Positions 1 to 8,850 of a stretch of DNA of 64,000 nt are shown here, piece after piece; position 1 is the first letter of the stretch; the number at the start of each line of letters is the position of its first letter. A program made the translations under genes and the position numbers. Under the pieces are notes generated by a model. It was not told where the DNA came from. It worked only from the letters and a program-made list of their open reading frames with translations, and did no database searches. The DNA is from Fibrisoma limi BUZ 3. GTDB lineage: Bacteria > Bacteroidota > Bacteroidia > Cytophagales > Spirosomataceae. The stretch is from assembly GCF_000296815.2 (NCBI RefSeq), contig NZ_CAIT01000006.1, positions 564,777-628,776 on the forward strand, read 5' to 3'.

Positions 1-1148
1 TGCATCGCAGAACATTTCTTAAAAACTCAGCAACGCTGGCGTCGTCGGTATACGTAGGATCGTCCACGGATTTTCCCTTATCGCCGTCGACCGCTAAACG
101 GAAGAACAAACTACCCCAGTGGAAGGGCTTTAACCTGCTCGATTTCTTTTCGCCCAATCCAACAACCAATCGCGGTGCAACGACCGAGGAGCAACTGAAG
201 TGGATGCGCGACTGGGGGTTCAACTTTGTCCGGCTACCCATTGCCTACCCGCATTACCTCCGTTTCGACCGGAGCCGCAACATTACGCCCGAGGAGGTGT
301 ATCAGATTGACGAGCAGGCCGTTGATCGCATCGATCACCTGGTTCATCTGGCTCACAAACACAAACTGCACGTAAGTCTGAACCTGCACCGGGCACCCGG
401 CTATTGCATCAACGCCGGTTTCCACGAGCCCTATAACCTCTGGACCGATCAGCCGGCCCTCGACGCGTTCTGCTTTCACTGGAACATGTGGGCGAAACGG
501 TACAAAAACGTATCGGCCCAAAAAATCAGCTTTGATCTGCTCAATGAGCCAAGCTGGCGGGACGATATGAACGACCAGCTCGGCAAGAAGGGAACCGTAC
601 CCGGTGATATGTACCGCAAGCTGGCCGTTGCGGCTTCGCAGGCCATCCGGAAGGAAAACCCCGACCACCTGATCATTGCCGATGGCAACAACGTGGGGCA
701 GTCGGTCGTTCCGGAACTTACCGACCTGAACATCGCGCAGAGTTGTCGTGGCTACGTGCCCGGAGCCATTTCGCATTACAAAGCTCCCTGGACGACCAAG
801 TATCCCGATCAGGCGCCGGAGCCTAAATGGCCGGGGCAGGTAGGGGATAAGTACCTGAGCCGGGCGATGCTGGAGACGTTTTATAAACCCTGGATCGAGC
901 TGGTCAATCAGGGCGTGGGCGTTCACTGCGGGGAGTGCGGCTGTTGGAACAAGACCCCGCACGACGTGTTTCTGGCCTGGTTCGGCGACGTCCTCGACAT
1001 CCTGTCAAGCAATCAGATTGGGTTTGCACTCTGGGAATACGTTGGTGATTTTGGCATCCTGAACTCGAAACGCGCCGACGTGGCCTACGAAGACTGGCAC
1101 GGCTACAAACTCGACCGCAAACTGCTGAACCTGCTGATGAAGTATTGA
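1..1148 (+). CDS. Tat-exported glycoside hydrolase family 5 (cellulase-like), start one base outside window
   Basis: The reading frame is open from base 3, and bases 1-2 are TG, so the initiating ATG almost certainly begins one base before the window. The protein would be about 382 residues. Its N-terminus reads HRRTFLKNSATL, a twin-arginine signal, so export in folded form is likely. The body is a GH5 (beta/alpha)8 barrel. The general acid/base is the Glu of LLNEPSW (about residue 183) and the nucleophile is probably the Glu of HCGECG (about residue 312). A tryptophan-rich strand LWEYVGDFG follows. GH5 enzymes cleave beta-1,4-glucans, mannans and related polysaccharides; the substrate cannot be read from the sequence. 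An in-frame ATG at 204 would remove the signal and first barrel strand and is not the real start. It converges on the S9 peptidase gene. Confidence 0.88.
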   Translation, partial: HRRTFLKNSATLASSVYVGSSTDFPLSPSTAKRKNKLPQWKGFNLLDFFSPNPTTNRGATTEEQLKWMRDWGFNFVRLPIAYPHYLRFDRSRNITPEEVYQIDEQAVDRIDHLVHLAHKHKLHVSLNLHRAPGYCINAGFHEPYNLWTDQPALDAFCFHWNMWAKRYKNVSAQKISFDLLNEPSWRDDMNDQLGKKGTVPGDMYRKLAVAASQAIRKENPDHLIIADGNNVGQSVVPELTDLNIAQSCRGYVPGAISHYKAPWTTKYPDQAPEPKWPGQVGDKYLSRAMLETFYKPWIELVNQGVGVHCGECGCWNKTPHDVFLAWFGDVLDILSSNQIGFALWEYVGDFGILNSKRADVAYEDWHGYKLDRKLLNLLMKY

Positions 1149-1162
1149 AGCCGAGCTTTTGT

Positions 1163-1207
1163 AAATTTCACCCCCAACCGCCCTCCAGGGGGCTGGGGGT
1201 GAAATTT
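1163..1207. terminator. Bidirectional hairpin between convergent genes
   Basis: AAATTTCACCCCCA at 1163-1176 pairs perfectly with TGGGGGTGAAATTT at 1194-1207, with a smaller CCCT/AGGG pairing inside the loop. The right arm touches the stop codon of the S9 peptidase. It serves the GH5 gene on one side and the peptidase gene on the other. The A/T-rich outer ends give U-runs in both directions. Confidence 0.7.
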
Positions 1208-3129
1208 TACCTTACCACCATCTGCGGATTCATCAGGTATTTGTCCAGGAATTCTTTTACGGCTTTGTAGGCCGTAATCTCGTTTTCCTTTTTCATGAAA
1301 CCGTGGCCTTCGTCGGGGAACGTAACGTATTCGACCGGCACGCCGTTTTTCTTTACGTTAGCCACAATTTCGTCGGATTCAATCTTTAAAACGCGCGGGT
1401 CGTTAGCGCCCTGAATTACCAGCAGCGGTTTGCGAATACGCTCGGTATGAAACAACGGAGATTTGTTGTACAGGGCAACGGAATCGGCCTTGGGGTGGCC
1501 AATTTCCTTAAACAGGGCCTCGCGTTGCGGTCCCCACCACTCGGGCATGCTGTTCAGCGTACGAATCCAGTTGGCCACCCCGAAAATATCAACCCCAACG
1601 GCAAATTCGTCGGGCGTGAAGGTCAGGCCGGCCAGCGTCATATACCCGCCGTAGGAACCACCCATGATGCCGATTTTAGCCGGGTCAACGTAGCCCGTCG
1701 AGGTCAGGAACTTCTTCGATTCTACGCAGTCGCGCAGGTCGGCGTCACCGTGTTTGCGATCGTCGGCCGCGTAGAATGTTTTGCCGTAGCCTGAGCTGCC
1801 CCGGTTGTTAACTGCCAGCACAACGTAGCCGTTATTCACCAGGTACTGCACCAGGGGCGAATACGTCAGGCGGGTCTGCCCGCCGGGACCGCCATGAATC
1901 GATAAAATGGCCGGGTGTTTGTCGCCCGCTTTCATGTCTTTAGGTTTATAGAGCAGGGCCGGAATCTCCATCCCATCGAAGGACTTATACCGGATGACCT
2001 CGCCCGACACCAGATCGTCCGGATTGATTACGGGATTCAGACCACGAACCAGCGGAGTAGCTTTGTTCGTCTTGAAATCAAAGGAATATAACGTAGCGGG
2101 CGAATTGGAACTGTTAACGAAAAAGATCATTCGCCCTTCGCTGTCGGCGATGTTGACACCCGTTACGTCCCCACCCGGCAGCGCCGGAAGCTTAACGGGT
2201 TGATTGGTTCGGGTATCGATGATTTTTAGCTCCGTCCGGGCGTCGTTATTGATCGACACAACGCGGTAGCGCCCTTTATAGGATGGGTAATCCGCCGAAA
2301 TATCCCAGTTGGCCTTATCGAGTACGTCGCTTTTGCCCGTAGCGAGGTCATAAGCTTTTACGTAAGCAAATTCGCTGCCTTCATCGGTCGAGAGCAGCAG
2401 CTTCCTGCCGTCGGGCGTGAACCCTTCCGGACCGTTGCTGACCTCACCTTCGTGCTTCGTCAGCAGCTTCGTTTCTTTGGTCTGGGTGTCGTACAAATAC
2501 ACATCGCTATTGGTGGTCGTGTATGGTTTCGACAACGCAATGTACCGTTTATCCGGTGACACGTCGCCCGGAAAAAAGCCGCCCGGATTCTGGAACAGCA
2601 GTTTAGGTTTCATCGTGGCGATGTCCATCTCGTACAGATCGTAGGCCGCCCGGTTGCGTTCGTTCGACTGGTAGAAAAAGCTTTTACGGTCATGGCTAAG
2701 GCCGGCAAACTGAAACTTGGCTTTTTCGGCCGGGGTCAGGTCCTTGACAGAGCCGTCTTTTTCGCGGAGGTAGATGTGGTTCAGCTCGTTACCGCCCTGA
2801 TCGCTGCTGTAGAGAATGCGGCCGTCGGGCAGGTAACCAATGGCAAAAATGGCGTTCGTTGTAGAGTTGGTAAGCTGTTTGGGTTGCCCACCACCGAAGG
2901 GTACTTCATAAAGGTTGAAGACCCCGTCCTGGTTGCTGCTGAACAGCACCGTTTGTTCGTTGGGGGAGATGTCGGCCCCACCGAACCGGATCGTTTTCAT
3001 GAACTGTTCGATGGTGTATTTGCGGGTAGCCGCCGATTTCGGTACGGGGCCGGCCAGTGCGGATACCGCGGCTAAGGATAAGCCGATGACCAGACGTATT
3101 TGTTGAGGGAAACGGGTTCTCATGGACAT
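1207..3129 (-). CDS. S9 family prolyl oligopeptidase / acylaminoacyl-peptidase-like serine peptidase
   Basis: A 640-residue exported peptidase. A signal peptide covers about residues 1-27. Residues 40-370 form the N-terminal beta-propeller with repeated S-x-D and PDG turns. Residues 375-640 form the alpha/beta-hydrolase catalytic domain. The triad is visible: Ser492 in GGSYGGYM, Asp577 in GANDPRV and His609 in DEGHGF. The HGGPGG oxyanion loop lies at about 412-417. S9 enzymes cleave short peptides, which enter through the propeller. ATG at 3129 is used; a second ATG two codons later is equally possible. It is monocistronic and converges with the GH5 gene. Confidence 0.92.
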   Translation of the reverse strand: MSMRTRFPQQIRLVIGLSLAAVSALAGPVPKSAATRKYTIEQFMKTIRFGGADISPNEQTVLFSSNQDGVFNLYEVPFGGGQPKQLTNSTTNAIFAIGYLPDGRILYSSDQGGNELNHIYLREKDGSVKDLTPAEKAKFQFAGLSHDRKSFFYQSNERNRAAYDLYEMDIATMKPKLLFQNPGGFFPGDVSPDKRYIALSKPYTTTNSDVYLYDTQTKETKLLTKHEGEVSNGPEGFTPDGRKLLLSTDEGSEFAYVKAYDLATGKSDVLDKANWDISADYPSYKGRYRVVSINNDARTELKIIDTRTNQPVKLPALPGGDVTGVNIADSEGRMIFFVNSSNSPATLYSFDFKTNKATPLVRGLNPVINPDDLVSGEVIRYKSFDGMEIPALLYKPKDMKAGDKHPAILSIHGGPGGQTRLTYSPLVQYLVNNGYVVLAVNNRGSSGYGKTFYAADDRKHGDADLRDCVESKKFLTSTGYVDPAKIGIMGGSYGGYMTLAGLTFTPDEFAVGVDIFGVANWIRTLNSMPEWWGPQREALFKEIGHPKADSVALYNKSPLFHTERIRKPLLVIQGANDPRVLKIESDEIVANVKKNGVPVEYVTFPDEGHGFMKKENEITAYKAVKEFLDKYLMNPQMVVR

Positions 3130-3367
3130 AAAGGTTTGTAGATGCTCGGTATGTTGATTCGTTACAGCGGATTGGCGACGTTAGTAGGTTGTAACGTAGT
3201 GCTTTTAACCGGTAAATCCAAATAAGTCCTTATCAGTGAAGTTACTACGGCCTTTATCAGGGTGAGGTGAAAGGAACAGTGAACCCGGTCATGTCCATTG
3301 ACTGATTAAAACTGCGGGGTCGTTAAACCTTTCTTCGGGCATTTCATCTAACGGTTATAAGCCCCCA

Positions 3368-4600
3368 ATGACAATGAAAACAGTTGGTAAATTCTGGATA
3401 GGGCTGGTCGGCGTAACCCTCGGCCTGATCAGCGCAACGACTACGATGGCGCAGTCGGGATATGACCCATGGGGGTACAATGAGCCATCGTATAACCAGC
3501 CTGGTTATGGCCAGCCCTACGGCCAACCCGGTGATTTCTACGACGCCTTATCACCCCATGGTCAATGGGTGCAGACACCGGAATACGGAACCGTCTGGAT
3601 TCCAAACGTAGAAGCTGGCTTTCAGCCGTACGGGACGAATGGCCACTGGGTTGTTACAGAGTTTGGCAATACGTGGGTGTCGGATTACGACTGGGGCTGG
3701 GCACCGTTTCACTACGGTCGCTGGTACTTCGACCGGTATCGGGGCTGGGCCTGGGTGCCGGGTACCGAATGGGGACCGGCCTGGGTTAGCTGGCGGTCGG
3801 GGGGCGGCTACTACGGCTGGGCACCACTGGGGCCGGGCGTGAACATCAACGTCAATATCAACATTCCGCCGAACTACTGGGTGTTTGTGCCGCAGGCCTA
3901 CATCACCAGTCCGCGGCTGTACAACTACTGTGTACCGCGGCCGCGTGTGGTGAATATCTACCAGAATACAACCATTATTAATAACGTCTACCGCGTCAAC
4001 AACCGGGCGTATGCCTACGGACCACGTCGCGAGGAGATTGAATACGTAACGCGCCGGAGCGTACCGGTGTATCGAATCGACAACCTGGATCGGCCGGGTC
4101 GGGCGGTGTACCGTCAGAACTCCGTCGGAATTTACCGGCCAGATGTAAACGCGGGCTGGCGGGGTAACACCAACCGCGGCCCCGGCGACCAGCGTGATTA
4201 TTCCCGCCGGGATAACATACCCACTCCGAACACATACGGCAACGACAACCGGGTGAATCGGGATTGGCGTACGGACGAGCGTGCTAACCAGCCACGTAAC
4301 CAGTCGCGCGGTGAGCGGGAGTGGAGCCAGCGGCAAACGCCCCGCTATGAGCCGCAGCCCTCTCAGCCGGTACCCCAACAACCGCAGACGTATCCGCAGC
4401 CGCAACGCCCGGAACGGTCGGAGTCAAATCCTGCCGGCTGGAGCCGCGGTGGACGGCAGCAGTCGGCTCCCCAGGGCGGGTATAATCAGCCGCGGGAACA
4501 GCGTACCGACCGATTTGAGCGGGGAGGGAATCAGCCCCAACCCGAACAGCAGCAGGGGCCAGCGTACCAGGGTCGGGGCGGGTCACGCGGACCGCGGTAG
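3368..4600 (+). CDS. DUF6600-type secreted protein with a disordered Gln/Pro/Arg tail
   Basis: 410 residues with a signal peptide cleaved near MAQ (about residue 29). Residues 55-165 carry the aromatic repeats typical of the DUF6600 group: YDALSPHGQWVQTPEYGTVW, HWVVTEFGNTWVSDYDWGWA and YGRWYFDRYRGWAWVPG. Each repeat is built around a G-x-W strand. Residues 165-270 contain VNINVNINIPPNYW and Asn/Tyr-rich strands. From about 270 onward the chain is low complexity, rich in Gln, Pro, Arg and Gly, and probably disordered. No enzymatic motif is present. In related genomes such proteins are annotated only by the DUF. A cell-surface or periplasmic role is inferred. The ATG six bases downstream would also leave the signal peptide intact. 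Confidence 0.8.
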   Translation: MTMKTVGKFWIGLVGVTLGLISATTTMAQSGYDPWGYNEPSYNQPGYGQPYGQPGDFYDALSPHGQWVQTPEYGTVWIPNVEAGFQPYGTNGHWVVTEFGNTWVSDYDWGWAPFHYGRWYFDRYRGWAWVPGTEWGPAWVSWRSGGGYYGWAPLGPGVNINVNINIPPNYWVFVPQAYITSPRLYNYCVPRPRVVNIYQNTTIINNVYRVNNRAYAYGPRREEIEYVTRRSVPVYRIDNLDRPGRAVYRQNSVGIYRPDVNAGWRGNTNRGPGDQRDYSRRDNIPTPNTYGNDNRVNRDWRTDERANQPRNQSRGEREWSQRQTPRYEPQPSQPVPQQPQTYPQPQRPERSESNPAGWSRGGRQQSAPQGGYNQPREQRTDRFERGGNQPQPEQQQGPAYQGRGGSRGPR

Positions 4601-4623
4601 TCAGAAAAAAGTTTTACACGTAA

Positions 4624-4658
4624 CAACGCCCGCTGCCTTACTAAAGCAGTGGGCGTTG
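4624..4658. terminator. Hairpin between convergent genes
   Basis: CAACGCCCGCTGC (4624-4636) pairs with GCAGTGGGCGTTG (4646-4658) with one G-T wobble and a 9-base loop. It lies between the ends of the DUF6600 gene and the short-chain dehydrogenase gene. Confidence 0.65.
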
Positions 4659-4680
4659 CTTTGATGCTATCCACTATTCC

Positions 4681-5427
4681 TTACCCGGCCGCTACTTTGT
4701 TAAGCAGTTTATGGAAAAAGCCGGGCGCAATCCGGGATGCGCCTTTCAATGACTTCGCCTGACCAACTATCGCTTCGTAGTTGTCATTTTTCAGCGCTTT
4801 GATCGCAGCTTCCGCAACTTCGGAGGCAGGTATGCCACGCTCGGACTGCTTGCGGGCCTTTGCTTCCCGGTGAAGTTCCGTTTTTACAATCGGTGGGGCT
4901 ATTTCAAAAACGCGGACATTTGTGTCGGCTAACTGCGAGCGCAGCGACATCGAAAACGAATGAAGTGCCGCTTTGGTGGAGCAATAAAGCGGTATAAACG
5001 CCAGACCTGATGTGATGTTGACAACGGCGCACTCAGTCTTCTGCTGCAGGAAGTGCGGGATGAAAAGGGCGGCCATGTGAATGCTGGCGGTTAGGTTTGT
5101 TTCGATTTCGCTTTCATCCTCGTATAGTTCGGGAGCTCCCGTCAAAAAATTGACTTCCTTCTGAATGCCCGCGTTGTTGACAAGCATGTTGATGTGAGGG
5201 AACTCGGAAACAGCCCACTGAAATAATTCTTCGCGCTCTGCCTTTTTCGATACATCGCAGACGCGTGTGTGCAACTGCGGAAACTGCTGTCTGACTTCCG
5301 CCAGTTTACTGCCCCGCCTGCCACAGATAATCACCTCGTTGCCGGCCTTGATAAACGTTTCGGCCATCGCCAGGCCAATGCCTGAACTGCCTCCGGTAAT
5401 CAGAATTGTGTTCTTCGTGGTTTGCAT
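4681..5427 (-). CDS. Short-chain dehydrogenase/reductase, DltE-like
   Basis: 248-residue Rossmann-fold oxidoreductase. TGGSSGIG at residues 11-18 binds NAD(P), NNAG at 84-87 is the structural motif, and Ser140, Tyr148 and Lys152 (YCSTK) form the catalytic set. The classical Ser-to-Tyr spacing is about 12-13 residues, but here it is only 8, as if a few residues before the Tyr had been lost. The Arg of CGRRGS after the second strand suggests NADP preference. The C-terminal region (VRVFEIAPPIVKTELH) closely fits the DltE / YvaG-like SDR subgroup. The substrate is unknown. It is separated from the AT-rich genes upstream by a strong hairpin. Confidence 0.85.
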   Translation of the reverse strand: MQTTKNTILITGGSSGIGLAMAETFIKAGNEVIICGRRGSKLAEVRQQFPQLHTRVCDVSKKAEREELFQWAVSEFPHINMLVNNAGIQKEVNFLTGAPELYEDESEIETNLTASIHMAALFIPHFLQQKTECAVVNITSGLAFIPLYCSTKAALHSFSMSLRSQLADTNVRVFEIAPPIVKTELHREAKARKQSERGIPASEVAEAAIKALKNDNYEAIVGQAKSLKGASRIAPGFFHKLLNKVAAG

Positions 5428-5589
5428 GTCTTAGTTGGTGAAATGCTGTGCTCTGTCAGTTTTTGATCTGTAAACGAATTCTTAATACATGTTCTAATCA
5501 AGGATGATGGCTTTATAAGAAGTTATTGTCGCTAATGAGCAGTTATCGACGTTGTTAGAGGAATAGAATTACGCCAAGCTGAAACAAAA

Positions 5590-5630
5590 GCCAAATGGAA
5601 GTACAAATGTCGATTGTACTTCCATTTGGC
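5590..5630. terminator. Perfect 17-bp hairpin after the DUF1398 gene
   Basis: GCCAAATGGAAGTACAA (5590-5606) and its exact complement at 5614-5630 enclose a 7-base loop. It sits just 3' of the DUF1398 gene on the minus strand and marks the boundary between the AT-rich pair and the dehydrogenase. Confidence 0.7.
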
Positions 5631-5666
5631 CTCAATAACGTCAAACCCTAATGTTGTAAGCAGTTT

Positions 5667-6056
5667 TTACTGCGGTATTTGTTCAATCAAAATTTCATTT
5701 TCTGCTTTGTCGTAATAAGTACAGGTCATTTCGTTCATAGAGATTGCCCACTTTTCAATACCAAATGTTGCACACATGTTAATGAAAGTTAAGAAGTCCG
5801 TTTTGCCTTGTTGATGAGCAACCAGTTCTGCTTTAAATTCTTCACTTTTCAAGGTGTCAGCAATTACTAATGGGGCATACTTTGCAGGTGTTTTTGCTGT
5901 ATAGTTGTTAGCACCGTGATAGTCAATGTGTCCATCATTAACGTATGCTTCATAATGAGTAACACCTAACCTTTTGATTTCTTTTATGTAAGACGGGAAA
6001 TCAGCACCTGATTTTACTTTGCTGTGAGCCGCTTTGATTTGTTCTGCTGTAAACAT
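5667..6056 (-). CDS. DUF1398 family protein
   Basis: 129 residues. The start MFTAEQIKAAHSKVKSGADF and the central GVTHYEAYVNDGHIDYHG are characteristic of the DUF1398 family, whose members are sometimes labelled phage envelope protein without experimental support. No signal peptide or membrane segment is present, so a small cytosolic protein is expected. Codon use is clearly AT-richer than in the flanking genes and is shared with the AraC gene immediately upstream, suggesting joint acquisition. The two genes are 171 bases apart on the same strand, and DUF1398 may be the target of the regulator. Function unknown. Confidence 0.8.
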   Translation of the reverse strand: MFTAEQIKAAHSKVKSGADFPSYIKEIKRLGVTHYEAYVNDGHIDYHGANNYTAKTPAKYAPLVIADTLKSEEFKAELVAHQQGKTDFLTFINMCATFGIEKWAISMNEMTCTYYDKAENEILIEQIPQ

Positions 6057-6227
6057 TTTTGTTATCTTGTTATAGTTAAACGATTAGTTGAATTACAAGC
6101 AACCATAATGCGGAAACCTGTTAAATGATTGTTAATTTTAACAATACGTTTTGCAATGCTTTTACATTAAGATTACAATGTAAAGGTGCAACTGTTGAAA
6201 TGCCTGTAATTGTAAAAAATCGTTTTT

Positions 6228-6992
6228 CTAGAAGAAGCGTTTGAAATTTTCGGGTGTGTCGCCTGTGAACTGTTTAAAGTCTTTTATGAAGTGGGCTTGG
6301 TCAAAGAAATTGTTCTCGTAGCAGAGTTCAGTTAACGATTTGGTATTGTTTAGATTGTCGAGAACTGAATTGAAGCGAACAATTGAAGCAAATTTTTTGG
6401 CTGTTGTGCCAACTACTTTTCTAAACCGCTTTTCAAATGGACTTTTACTGATAAATAGTTTTTTGTTCAATTCATTGATACGAATCGTCCCTTTACTCTG
6501 GTAAATAAGTTTAACAGCCTCAACAATCAATTTGTCAGTTTCGATGTCTTTAAGTTGTGAAACTAAAAACTGCTCAACGATTTTAACTCGTTGCTTGTCG
6601 GAAGTAGCGACTGTTAACTTTTCTTCTACTTCCGTTATGCTTTTTCTGTCAAAAACATTGTCAAGTGAAAGGCTTAAATTAAATAGTTCGTTTGCTGGGT
6701 GAGATGCAAAATGAGTAAAGCCAATTTCAGTAAAGTAAACCAATATAGTCCCAATGTCGGCAGAGTTTTTGAAAATCTTGTAACCGTCAGAAATACCTGT
6801 AATCCCTGCTGAAGTCAGTATGCTTTCTGTATTTTCATTTATGGCAGCAAGTTGCCCTTTGTATTGAAAACCTATAACAAGTCCTGATGAAGGGAAGACT
6901 TTGTACTCGTTTCCCAATTCATTCTCCGATACTACAAAATATTTGATGTAGGGTTTTAGCTGGTCGGTCGGAAAATGTTTGTCAAATTTCAT
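6228..6992 (-). CDS. AraC-family transcriptional regulator with DUF6597-like N-terminal domain
   Basis: 254 residues. Residues 1-120 form a ligand-sensing domain beginning KFDKHFPTDQLKPYIKYF, as in DUF6597-type regulators. Residues 155-254 carry the two AraC helix-turn-helix motifs, with signature IRINELNKKLFISKSPFEKR and the second helix pair ending in DQAHFIKDFKQFTGDTPENF. The gene is AT-rich like DUF1398 downstream and unlike everything else nearby. It probably regulates itself and DUF1398. The effector is unknown. Confidence 0.88.
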   Translation of the reverse strand: MKFDKHFPTDQLKPYIKYFVVSENELGNEYKVFPSSGLVIGFQYKGQLAAINENTESILTSAGITGISDGYKIFKNSADIGTILVYFTEIGFTHFASHPANELFNLSLSLDNVFDRKSITEVEEKLTVATSDKQRVKIVEQFLVSQLKDIETDKLIVEAVKLIYQSKGTIRINELNKKLFISKSPFEKRFRKVVGTTAKKFASIVRFNSVLDNLNNTKSLTELCYENNFFDQAHFIKDFKQFTGDTPENFKRFF

Positions 6993-7431
6993 TCATTTCC
7001 TGTTAGAGAGGTGTGTCTGTAAAATTGCCTGCAACTCTCAAATATACTCAGTTCGATTACGGCAATCCAACCGGTGAGGCTGTATTGCCGTAATTGGACG
7101 CAAACACCAAACTACTACTGATCTGCCTGCATTCCTCGTGCGGTTACAGACTATACCCAGACAACGGATCTTCCCTTACTCACATTGTGATTGGTGGTAG
7201 TGTCCTTATCCCGCTAATCTGCCACGATTTAGTGCGTACAAAAGTAAACAGATGGGATTGCCCGCTCCAGCAAAAATCAAACAGCTTAGTATGACATTCA
7301 AATAATGCAGTATTCGCCCAATTGAGGTATTGTTGGGCGCGAGCCTATTATGATACCCTACCAGCCAGCAGAAGCGGCTGAAGGAGTTGCCTATCTACGG
7401 GCAAGGGCTTCCGGGCAATACAGCAAGATGC
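6993..7431. other. 439-base stretch without a convincing gene
   Basis: The region lies upstream of the AraC gene and 3' of the ApbE gene. It probably contains the AraC promoter in its left part. A 66-codon frame at 7094-7294 (+) has no domain, no signal and no family resemblance, and I do not call it. The base composition changes here from AT-rich on the left to GC-rich on the right, so this is a likely junction of the acquired segment. Confidence 0.4.
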
Positions 7432-8418
7432 TTATAAGCTTCCTTTCTTTATGCCCAAATCCGGTGAGGAGTAAATTTGTCCCTCGTCGGTAACCAGGAT
7501 GTACTGGTACTGCGGGTATTTCCTGATCAGTTTCAATCCGGCATCTTTGCCCAGCACCATCAGGGATGTGCTAAACCCGTTGGCCGTTTCGGCACTGGGG
7601 CCAAATACCGTTACGCTGCTTACGCCCGTGGCCGGATAGCCCGTTTTAGGGTTAATAATGTGGGCATACCGCTTGCCGTTGAACACGACGAATTTTTCGT
7701 AACTGCCAGACGTAACGACAGCGCTTTGGCGAAGGGGCACAACCGCCAGGAGTGTGTCTTTGCGGAGGGGATTGGTAATGCCGATAACCCAGTCACTGCC
7801 ATCAGGTTGTTTGCCCCAGGTGCTCATGTCGCCCGAACCGTTAACAATACCGGCCTTGATCCCGAGAGCCAGCATCATGTCGCGGCACCGGTCAGCGGCA
7901 TAACCCTCGCCGAGTGCGCCAAAACCGATTTTCATGCCTTTTTTCTTCAGAAAGATCGTGGAATGCGTCCGGTCCAGCACGATGTTCTGATAGCCGACTC
8001 GTTCCACCGATTTTTTTACCGCTTCCGGGCTGGGCATTTCCGTCATTGAGCCGTCGAATTTCCAGATCCGGTCCATGGCGGCAAAACTGATGTCGAAAGC
8101 GCCGTTCGTAAGCCGTGAGAAATGCAGTGCCCGCTCCGTAAGGGCAAACACTTCGGGATCAACCTGAACCGGAGCGATACCGGCGTTCTGGTTGACGCGC
8201 GAAATCTGGGTATCGCTTTTCCAGTCGGAGATAAGGTTTTCGATCCTGGTTACTTCGGCAATCATCATGTCGATATGGCGCTCGGCCGCCAGTGAATCGG
8301 CTGCGACAATGGTAATGTCGAATCGACTTCCCATCAATTTGACGGTACGTTTGCGCAGGACCTGGGCCGAGGTGTTAAATGCCGATACAATCAGTAAAAA
8401 GAGGAATATTTGTTTCAC
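7432..8418 (-). CDS. apbE: FAD:protein FMN transferase (ApbE)
   Basis: 328 residues with a signal peptide (residues 1-19, ending NTSAQ), so it acts outside the cytoplasm. ApbE cleaves FAD and esterifies the FMN half to Thr or Ser in target proteins. Family motifs seen: LMGSRFDITI near the N-terminus, FGALGEGYAADR, GIVNGSGDMSTWG, and HIINPKTGYPA. The normally conserved metal-binding Asp of the TADALST motif is Asn here (TANGFSTS). The start codon is GTG; no in-frame ATG gives a signal peptide. It is the last gene of a five-gene operon that also encodes a likely substrate (DUF2271) and the electron donor (PepSY reductase), 18 bases after the DUF3861 gene. Confidence 0.92.
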   Translation of the reverse strand: MKQIFLFLLIVSAFNTSAQVLRKRTVKLMGSRFDITIVAADSLAAERHIDMMIAEVTRIENLISDWKSDTQISRVNQNAGIAPVQVDPEVFALTERALHFSRLTNGAFDISFAAMDRIWKFDGSMTEMPSPEAVKKSVERVGYQNIVLDRTHSTIFLKKKGMKIGFGALGEGYAADRCRDMMLALGIKAGIVNGSGDMSTWGKQPDGSDWVIGITNPLRKDTLLAVVPLRQSAVVTSGSYEKFVVFNGKRYAHIINPKTGYPATGVSSVTVFGPSAETANGFSTSLMVLGKDAGLKLIRKYPQYQYILVTDEGQIYSSPDLGIKKGSL

Positions 8419-8436
8419 AACCGTAATAGCCAGGTC

Positions 8437-8730
8437 TTACATACGTTTCAGGCGCTTCATGAAGCTGCCGAAGGCGGGACCAAGTTCCTCAAACAGCGGA
8501 TGGTTACGATGCCTGATCATCACTTCACTGAATAGTTTTAAACCAAGCGCAAACTCGGTGGCTTGCGAAGGGTCACCAAACGGATCTTTAGCCCGAATCC
8601 TGTCAATAATGTCAAAGAGTTCATCGTGGTTCGTAAAATCGAACGCTAACGCCCTGGGTGGTTCGCTCTGACCGTTTGCATACTGTTGGAGCGTTAAGGT
8701 CAGATGATATGTATTGGTTTTCTTTTCCAT
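8437..8730 (-). CDS. DUF3861 family protein
   Basis: 97 residues from ATG at 8730. A longer frame starts at 8778, but the family begins close to MEKKTNTYHLTL. The conserved parts LAFDFTNHDELFDIIDRIRA and FALGLKLFSEVMIRHRNHPL match DUF3861. The protein is small, soluble and cytosolic, with no cysteines or metal-binding cluster. It is located between the PepSY reductase and apbE. A role in the flavin module is suggested only by operon position. Confidence 0.8.
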   Translation of the reverse strand: MEKKTNTYHLTLTLQQYANGQSEPPRALAFDFTNHDELFDIIDRIRAKDPFGDPSQATEFALGLKLFSEVMIRHRNHPLFEELGPAFGSFMKRLKRM

Positions 8731-8850
8731 GCTCTTGCTGGCTGCTATGCTCAAAAGACAAACGGCTTGCTCAGGCAAGGGTTTTGGTTTGAAGCCGAAT
8801 AGTGAGGTAGCATTTACTACGTGATGCCGCCGGAGACTGTAAACAAACCG

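Noticed and set aside
3551-4405. 284-residue antisense frame under the DUF6600 gene
   Set aside because: A by-product of GC-rich codons; the real gene on the other strand has signal peptide and known domain.
5667-6056. DUF1398 gene as evidence of a prophage (family sometimes named phage envelope protein)
   Set aside because: No other phage gene nearby; the name is not supported by experiments.
7094-7294. 66-residue frame on the plus strand
   Set aside because: No family resemblance, composition not protein-like, lies in a composition junction between two genes.
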